Notes under the pieces: generated by a model | Database searches by the model: none | What the model saw: only the letters and a program-made list of their open reading frames with translations | What the model was told of the DNA's origin: nothing | Made by a program: the position numbers and the translations under genes | Shown here: one piece after another, positions 58,973 to 64,000 of the stretch | Position numbering within the stretch: the first letter of the stretch is position 1 | Layout: every line of letters begins with the position of its first letter | Source: Rhodosalinus sp041365695 | GTDB taxonomy: Bacteria > Pseudomonadota > Alphaproteobacteria > Rhodobacterales > Rhodobacteraceae | Direction: 5' to 3' | NCBI RefSeq assembly: GCF_041365695.1 | Contig: NZ_JBGFSJ010000007.1 | Span: forward strand, 134,881-198,880 | Length of the DNA stretch: 64,000 bases

Positions 58973-60223
58973 TCATGCCCGAACCGGTGCTGGTTCGCGG
59001 GGAGAGGCGAAGAGATGACGAAACCGGAGATGCTTCGACCGACCGTGCTCCATGACGGTCGGATCCGGATCCCACTGTCCGAGCAGGACGGGGCGGTGGC
59101 ATGACATCAGCATGAGCTCGCCAAGCGCAGTCGAATAGGGAGTTTCACGAACGAGGCTGAAGGCAGCATCGGCCGGCAGAGAGACGCTGAGCCTATCCCC
59201 GGAGAAAGCGAACGAGGGGTCTATTGCATCTCCTCCCTCCATCCAGTCCATTCCGCTGCTTGCGAGAGTAAGTTCGCCTGGGCCGTGCAACCTCAGAAGA
59301 GTGACCGTCCCTTCGCGGCACCGCGCGGGTGAAGGCGCATCGGAAGGGTCGGCAACCACGAAATCCTCGGGGGCGCCAGCTGACAGAAAAGCGCAGGATT
59401 GGCGCATGGCGGATAGTTCGACATTCGTCTGCAATTGCTGATCCAGTTCTCGCGGAACCGTCACGCCGAATTTCCGACCGAGCCGCTTGACCGCCTCGCG
59501 GGCGAGTCCATCCCTCATCGTCGTGCCGAATGAGCGGCTCTTGGCATGGTGAACGAAAATGCTAGGCATGCAGGCGAGCCTCCAGCCCGACTGTGTCAGG
59601 CGCAGGCACATATCGTTCTCTTCACCATAGCCCCGGGTGAAGGTCTCGTCGTCGAAGCCGCCCACACGATCAACGGCGTGCCGGCGAAAAACCGTGCAGA
59701 AGCCATTGAGTACCGGCACGTCGATCAGGAGGTCGGCAAACCTCTGCCCGAGAAACGAATTCAACGTATCTCGATGTCGACGATCATGACCGAGAGCATC
59801 GTTGGTCGAAAAGGATCCGTCGGAGGCGTGGACATTCGGAATGGACTGGTAACTCGCAGCATTCGACACCGGCCCGACACCGGCGAGCCAGGAGTTCTCA
59901 CGCAGGGCCGCTAACAGCGGGCCGAGCCATACGGACGGAACGAGCGTGTCACTGTTCAGGACGCAGACAAACTGCGTCTCGACCGTGTCCCAGACCAGCC
60001 TTAGATTTCGTGTGTATCCGCGGTTGCGAAAGTGGGCGACGAAAGTGATGTTGTCATTCCCCTCGAAACGGTGGCGCAAAAGCTCCAGAACATCCAGGCG
60101 AGACCCGTCGTCTGCAAGCAATATGGATGTCGAGCCTGCATCGCTCGCCAGAAGGCTCTCGATACAGGCAACCGAGTCTTCCGCCGCGTTAAAGACCGGC
60201 ACGACAATCGTCACGTCACGCAT
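58973..60223 (-). CDS. Family 2 glycosyltransferase
   Basis: This 416-residue protein has a GT-A glycosyltransferase domain (about 1-270). It shows VTIVVPVFNAAEDSVACIESL, LLADDGS, CVLNSDTLV as the DxD-like metal site, NGFCTVFRRHAVDRVGGFDD and TRGYGEENDMCLRLTQSGW, a typical acceptor-site region. The C-terminal 140 residues are not recognised and may bind glycan or a partner. The ATG at 60223 overlaps the upstream gene by 8 bases. It belongs to the lower-GC glycan block; sugar specificity is unknown. Confidence 0.9.
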   Translation of the reverse strand: MRDVTIVVPVFNAAEDSVACIESLLASDAGSTSILLADDGSRLDVLELLRHRFEGNDNITFVAHFRNRGYTRNLRLVWDTVETQFVCVLNSDTLVPSVWLGPLLAALRENSWLAGVGPVSNAASYQSIPNVHASDGSFSTNDALGHDRRHRDTLNSFLGQRFADLLIDVPVLNGFCTVFRRHAVDRVGGFDDETFTRGYGEENDMCLRLTQSGWRLACMPSIFVHHAKSRSFGTTMRDGLAREAVKRLGRKFGVTVPRELDQQLQTNVELSAMRQSCAFLSAGAPEDFVVADPSDAPSPARCREGTVTLLRLHGPGELTLASSGMDWMEGGDAIDPSFAFSGDRLSVSLPADAAFSLVRETPYSTALGELMLMSCHRPVLLGQWDPDPTVMEHGRSKHLRFRHLFASPREPAPVRA

Positions 60224-61961
60224 GATTGACGAACCTTCCCCGACTGTTGCGATGAGGCTCCTTCGAGAAGAAACGGCTGTGCGCTGCCGAACCATCGCCG
60301 TCCAGCGGCGCGATGGAGATATTCCCCCGCCATGCCGCCGGCGTGAAGCTCAGTTGATCGCGCCGCGACCCGGTCGCGATCGAGGTCCACCAGCTATCGA
60401 GGAAGGCGCGCACGGCCAGGTCGGACGCTTGCAGAAGAAGGACGTTGGTCTCGTAGAGACCCCAGTTCGCCGGCATGCCCTCCGCCTTGAGCCTTTGCAC
60501 GACATCGTCGACCACCGTCGAATGGTCGAGGCCAAGTGCCTTGACAGCCTCCGCTTCCGCGTAAACGCAAGAGCGGTCCGGATGCGAGAATGTGGCGACT
60601 TCGGACAGTGCGGAATGGGCGGTGAGGACAGCCGCGGCCCCCTTGTGGCAAGCGATGTTGCCATCCATCCAGACCGTGGTTTCGGCCCAAGGGAAAAGGA
60701 CGTGGGGATGTGTCTTGTACCATAGACACAGCCGCTTCGTGTCCCGTTCCCCAAAAACCGGTCTGACGATATGCCACTCCGAGCCGGGCGAAAGAAACCT
60801 CATGTCCGTTATCAAGACATAGAGCGTGTCGTCCATTCCCGCAGGCGGCCGGGGCGGGTCGGCATCGTAGTTCCCGAGGGACACGCTGTAGACAACCCGT
60901 CGCGTCATCGGCAAACCATGGCGCCCCGCCACAAGGTCACGATCCGTCGGCTCCTCGCGTTTTTCGACCGATCGGATCCACGGCACGCACAAGGCGACGG
61001 GTCTGACATCGATCGCCGTCTGCAATTGCCGCAGGTCCGCGATGGAGCGAGCGTCTGGAAGGGCGGAGTCACGCCCGGCCTCCTCACCGTCCTCCCCGAG
61101 GGGCACGATGCGCAGGGGCTCATCCACGCTCAGAGACGCGATCCTCTCGTTCGCGCCGTGAAACCGACCCGCCGCCTCCCGCGACAGGAGGAGAGCGATC
61201 ACCTCGAGAAAGCGCTGATCGACCGAGGCATCGGACCGCGGTCGCGCCCCGAGATACTTGAAGCGGTTCTCCACCAGACCAAAGGAGAATGCGTACCGGA
61301 ATGCCCCGTAAGGGGACATCCCGGCTTGGCGAAGATCGCGATGCTCCTGGGCGTATTTCGAAAGATCGAACCGCGCGCAGTCGACCAGCGCGCCTGCCCG
61401 CAGAGATCGAACGACATCGCCGACGGTATTTACGCCTTCCAACGTTGCGACGTCACGGAGCGCGGGATGGAGGAAGAAGTGCCGTGACACGTTCTCGTCG
61501 AGGAGCCGTGCGAAACTGGGCGCGGATATATCCTCGGATGCAAGCCAGGCCGGGCAAACAAGCGGCGACGGCGACCACATCGATGTGGTCAGTGGGGACT
61601 GCGCCACCTCGCTCACCAGGCCGAGAAATGCACGGAAGTCCATCTCGCCACAGTGGTCTAGGGAATGAACCCACCGACAATGCAAGAGATCGACCGCCGG
61701 ATGGGGATCCCGCCCCTCGGCGAACCCGTTGCGGCAGAAATGTTGGAAAGGATCGACGCCGGCGCGCCGGACATCGAGGTTGATCGAGAGGTAGAACGAC
61801 TCGTCGAACAGGCCTGTCGCTCGGAACGCCTCCTCGAGATCGCCCGCATCGACGTTTCCCGTGCGGTCGTCCCAAGACCCTTCCGCCTGCACAAGATCAT
61901 CCACTGTATTCGATCCTTCCGTCGTCTGGTGTGCCCGCGTGCCATGCACCGCCGCTGTCAT
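60216..61961 (-). CDS. DUF616/TOD1-type glycosyltransferase-like protein with N-terminal repeats
   Basis: This 581-residue protein has a C-terminal DUF616 domain (about 350-570): VVYSVSLGNYDADPPRPP, LYVLITDMRF, RLCLWYKTHPHVLFPWAETTVWMDGN with the DGN metal-like motif, and GLYETNVLLLQASDLA. The N-terminal half holds two copies of a motif of about 30 residues, FDESFYLSINLDVRRAGVDP-HF-NG-EGRDP (from about 52) and a weaker copy FDLSKYAQEHRDLRQAGMSP-FGLVENR (about 215). These occur in Rhodobacterales glycosyltransferases. The ATG at 61961 overlaps the upstream stop (ATGA). The glycan acceptor is unknown. Confidence 0.82.
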   Translation of the reverse strand: MTAAVHGTRAHQTTEGSNTVDDLVQAEGSWDDRTGNVDAGDLEEAFRATGLFDESFYLSINLDVRRAGVDPFQHFCRNGFAEGRDPHPAVDLLHCRWVHSLDHCGEMDFRAFLGLVSEVAQSPLTTSMWSPSPLVCPAWLASEDISAPSFARLLDENVSRHFFLHPALRDVATLEGVNTVGDVVRSLRAGALVDCARFDLSKYAQEHRDLRQAGMSPYGAFRYAFSFGLVENRFKYLGARPRSDASVDQRFLEVIALLLSREAAGRFHGANERIASLSVDEPLRIVPLGEDGEEAGRDSALPDARSIADLRQLQTAIDVRPVALCVPWIRSVEKREEPTDRDLVAGRHGLPMTRRVVYSVSLGNYDADPPRPPAGMDDTLYVLITDMRFLSPGSEWHIVRPVFGERDTKRLCLWYKTHPHVLFPWAETTVWMDGNIACHKGAAAVLTAHSALSEVATFSHPDRSCVYAEAEAVKALGLDHSTVVDDVVQRLKAEGMPANWGLYETNVLLLQASDLAVRAFLDSWWTSIATGSRRDQLSFTPAAWRGNISIAPLDGDGSAAHSRFFSKEPHRNSRGRFVNHA

Positions 61962-63082
61962 CCCCTGCTCGTCGCCCGGCATCGGGCGAGCGTCGCGTCG
62001 ATTGCACCGGAAAGCGCCTCTGCCATGCGATCGAGACCGAACGCGCTCACGAGCTCGCCCCGCCGTGCCCTGACACGTTGCTTGCGCTCTGCCATACTTT
62101 CGTAGATCTGCCGCAGGGCACGGGCCGCATCGTTCAGGTCGGGTTCGTAGAGCGTGATACCGTCCTCTCCATACTGCCGGACCAGCGAGGCCGCCGCCGG
62201 GTCCGGGATACTCGCGATCTCGACTTCCCGGGTCTCGATGAATTCGGTGCCCCAGCGCGGCAGATATTCTGCCATCGCCGTCGATGCGGGCGCCACCGTC
62301 GGAAGCCCGGAATGCAGGGCCTCCCAGAGCGGCATGCACCATCCCTCGCCGCGGGAAAGTGTGAAGACGGCGTCATGCCTGTTCAGATGACGGCGCATCC
62401 AGAGAAGGGAGAGCGAATCGCTGCCGAAAGAGACACGGATATTCCGTGGAAAATTCCGAGCCCGGGCGAAAAGATCCGTAAACGCCCGTCCGTTCAGGCC
62501 GCTGAAACATTGCAGATGGACGTGCACTGGCGCGCCATCGGCAAAGGCACGCGCAAAGGCAGGCAGGATGAGATCGGTCCCCTTTCTGTATCCGAACGAA
62601 CCGACGAACAGATAGGAGGTTTCTTCTGCGCCCTCGGATCGGTAGCTGGGCACCGGCACGAAGAATTCGGCGTCGATCGCCTGCGGGCAGACATGCACGT
62701 GGTCATGATGGCGTTCAAAAACGCTTCGATCGAACTCGCCCGGTACGATCAGGGTATCCGCCTGCGCCAGCCACTGCGCCCATTCCGAGCGCAAGCCGCC
62801 AAGTGCGTTCTGCGTATAGTAGAGAAACGGCTTCCCCGATGTCTTGAGCGGCGCCGGCGATCCGATGCGCAGCGTCGCGTCCCACCCCTCCTCGCACGAG
62901 GGCAGATGGGCAAAGGTTTCCGGGCGCGACGCTCCGTGCGGAACGCTCCGTGATCTGTCGTGTGCGACGCATACTTCATACCGCGAGTGCTCGTGCAGCG
63001 CTCGGATGACCATGCGTGCTAGCTGACCGTAACCGGTCTGCTCGTATCGTCGGAACCCGTCGTCAATGAAGATCCGCGCCAA
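61958..63082 (-). CDS. Family 4-type glycosyltransferase
   Basis: This 374-residue GT-B protein has YEQTGYGQLARMVIRALHEH at the N-terminus, YLFVGSFGYRKGTDLILPAF at the start of the second lobe, and SRGEGWCMPLWEALHSGLPTVA with the EX7E-type nucleotide-sugar site. The start is TTG at 63082, with AAGGG six bases upstream; the closest ATG is in another frame. The stop overlaps the next gene. It probably adds a sugar in surface-glycan or glycoprotein assembly. Confidence 0.88.
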   Translation of the reverse strand: MARIFIDDGFRRYEQTGYGQLARMVIRALHEHSRYEVCVAHDRSRSVPHGASRPETFAHLPSCEEGWDATLRIGSPAPLKTSGKPFLYYTQNALGGLRSEWAQWLAQADTLIVPGEFDRSVFERHHDHVHVCPQAIDAEFFVPVPSYRSEGAEETSYLFVGSFGYRKGTDLILPAFARAFADGAPVHVHLQCFSGLNGRAFTDLFARARNFPRNIRVSFGSDSLSLLWMRRHLNRHDAVFTLSRGEGWCMPLWEALHSGLPTVAPASTAMAEYLPRWGTEFIETREVEIASIPDPAAASLVRQYGEDGITLYEPDLNDAARALRQIYESMAERKQRVRARRGELVSAFGLDRMAEALSGAIDATLARCRATSRG

Positions 63083-63112
63083 GAGATACCCTTCATCGAT
63101 GGAGGCCGCCTC

Positions 63113-63826
63113 CTACGAAAGGAGGTAGTCACCCTTGCGAAAATCCAGCACGGTGCTGATGTTGAAACCCGTCCAACATGCCTCGGGAATATTGTGCCGC
63201 TGCAAGGTTGCCGGGTCGATATCTTTTGCGAGATCGGGTGCATCCGGCAGTCTGATGACAGCGCCGAGATGCCTGGCGATATCTGCCGCGCCGAGCCGCC
63301 GCACATGATCGAACTGACCGAAGCGCGCGGTCCTCTCCTCATCCGGAAGATCGGCGAAGCTTTCGTCCCAGTGACCGAGGATGATCGGAATGACGCATAA
63401 CTGGTGGCCCTCCGGCCGGAACATCCGGTCGAGATGGTGCATCGAGTAGCCGATATCACAAGGCGTATGCACGAGAACATAACGATGGATGATGATATCG
63501 AAGTCGTTGTCAAGCCAATCGTCGAGGTCGCAGAGATCTACGAAAGCGCATCGATCGAGGAACTCGTATCGCGTCACGTCGAAATCTGCCGCAACGTAAT
63601 TCTGGGATGCGATAGGCTTGGACAGGAAATCGTATAGGCCCTTGTCCGGCGCGATTTGAAGAATCCGCATTGAGCGCTTCAGGTCTAGCCGTGCAAGATA
63701 CAGTTCGAGCGCCCGCGTCCGCTCGAGTGAAAGGCACGTCGTGCACTTGACGGCGGCGCGACGGTTCATGTCCATGAACTCGTGCCCGCCGCAGAGGTTG
63801 CACCACATTTCGCTGTCGTCTCGCAT
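63113..63826 (-). CDS. SAM-dependent methyltransferase with N-terminal zinc-ribbon-like motif
   Basis: This 237-residue protein begins with CNLCGGHEF and VKCTTCLSLERTRALELYL, two CxxC pairs that likely bind zinc. A class I methyltransferase-like core follows: ILQIAPDKGLYDFL as motif I, VAADFDVTRYEFL, FVDLCDLDDWLDNDFDIIIHRYVLVH and GHQLCVIPIILG. Such proteins often accompany glycosyltransferases. It is the first gene in the leftward glycan block visible here. The 174 bases to the window end are AT-richer, with no recognised gene. Confidence 0.82.
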   Translation of the reverse strand: MRDDSEMWCNLCGGHEFMDMNRRAAVKCTTCLSLERTRALELYLARLDLKRSMRILQIAPDKGLYDFLSKPIASQNYVAADFDVTRYEFLDRCAFVDLCDLDDWLDNDFDIIIHRYVLVHTPCDIGYSMHHLDRMFRPEGHQLCVIPIILGHWDESFADLPDEERTARFGQFDHVRRLGAADIARHLGAVIRLPDAPDLAKDIDPATLQRHNIPEACWTGFNISTVLDFRKGDYLLS

Positions 63827-64000
63827 CAGCAGCCGTCACCGGGAAGGTTCACTTAAACCAAGGTAGCGGCAACAACGGCCGCAGCGTCCAAGAGAGACAT
63901 CCGAAAGGTTAACATTCTGTAAATGAACCCCGCCGGGTTTGCCGGAGGCTGATTTCGGATAGTTACGCTGCCATGGTCTGAGTTTCCAGAGTGGCGTGGT

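Noticed and set aside
63964..64000. Possible end of a leftward gene (last 12 codons, stop at 63964) entering from beyond the window
   Set aside because: The fragment is too short to recognise or to separate from chance; the following sequence past 64000 is needed.

Overview
The window is one contiguous stretch of high-GC bacterial chromosome, densely coded with short intergenic gaps. Gene content points to an alphaproteobacterium of the Rhodobacterales (roseobacter/Paracoccus-like). Markers are CarD with fdxA, DUF4389 and UPF0173 proteins, a type-A RNase P RNA in a typical alphaproteobacterial form, the MetR/metF pair and an OxyR/katG pair. The genus cannot be fixed from the sequence alone. 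I saw no rRNA, tRNA, CRISPR array, intact insertion sequence or prophage. No gene-free stretch exceeds about 300 bases.

Layout. 1-5.8 kb is housekeeping: the end of a Bax-inhibitor-1 family protein, a VIT transporter, rpmG, rnpB, a peptidoglycan amidase with an excalibur lipoprotein, gatCA and a ceramidase-like membrane protein. 6-8 kb holds a metallo-hydrolase, a transglutaminase-like protease and a divergent HisA paralogue. 8.1-19.4 kb is the metabolic centrepiece, a box cluster for aerobic benzoate breakdown through benzoyl-CoA epoxidation. It contains benzoate-CoA ligase, boxC, boxB, boxA, a thioesterase, boxR and accessory genes. Two TGCA-N6-TGCA elements sit at its two apparent promoters and fit a BoxR regulon. 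A 57-codon gene with a CX2CX2CX3C motif and an unrelated-looking 110-codon gene lie between boxB and boxA. boxD (aldehyde dehydrogenase) and a benzoate transporter are not in the window.

19.5-23.2 kb carries hppD with a divergent Lrp/AsnC regulator, then a CPA2 antiporter. 23.2-28.3 kb is a leftward run: TPR protein, SUV3-like helicase, S4 protein, fdxA, carD. 28.3-34.6 kb has an SCP2 protein, a lysophospholipase-like hydrolase, a ligase-associated exonuclease with its ATP-dependent DNA ligase, a tiny membrane protein and oligoendopeptidase F. 34.6-38.5 kb holds a twin-CDGSH protein, a glutathione peroxidase and three alpha/beta hydrolases, one of which lacks its nucleophilic serine. thrS follows.

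40.8-43.3 kb is a bufferin-type RiPP operon: a Sec-exported cysteine-rich precursor (DUF2282), an MNIO oxidase (DUF692), a DUF2063 partner and a DoxX membrane protein. These belong to a recently described copper-handling peptide system. 44-46.4 kb has a cold-shock gene and metR/metF. 46.5-50.7 kb is a ynjF-B-C-D type ABC uptake operon, followed by a signal-peptide-less BtuF-like protein. 51.5-55.2 kb has a 3-hydroxyisobutyrate-dehydrogenase-like enzyme and a LysR/GMC oxidoreductase divergent pair. 55.4-58.8 kb is katG/oxyR. 59-63.8 kb is a leftward block of surface-glycan genes (methyltransferase, GT4, DUF616, GT2) with visibly lower GC and mixed codon use, probably acquired horizontally.
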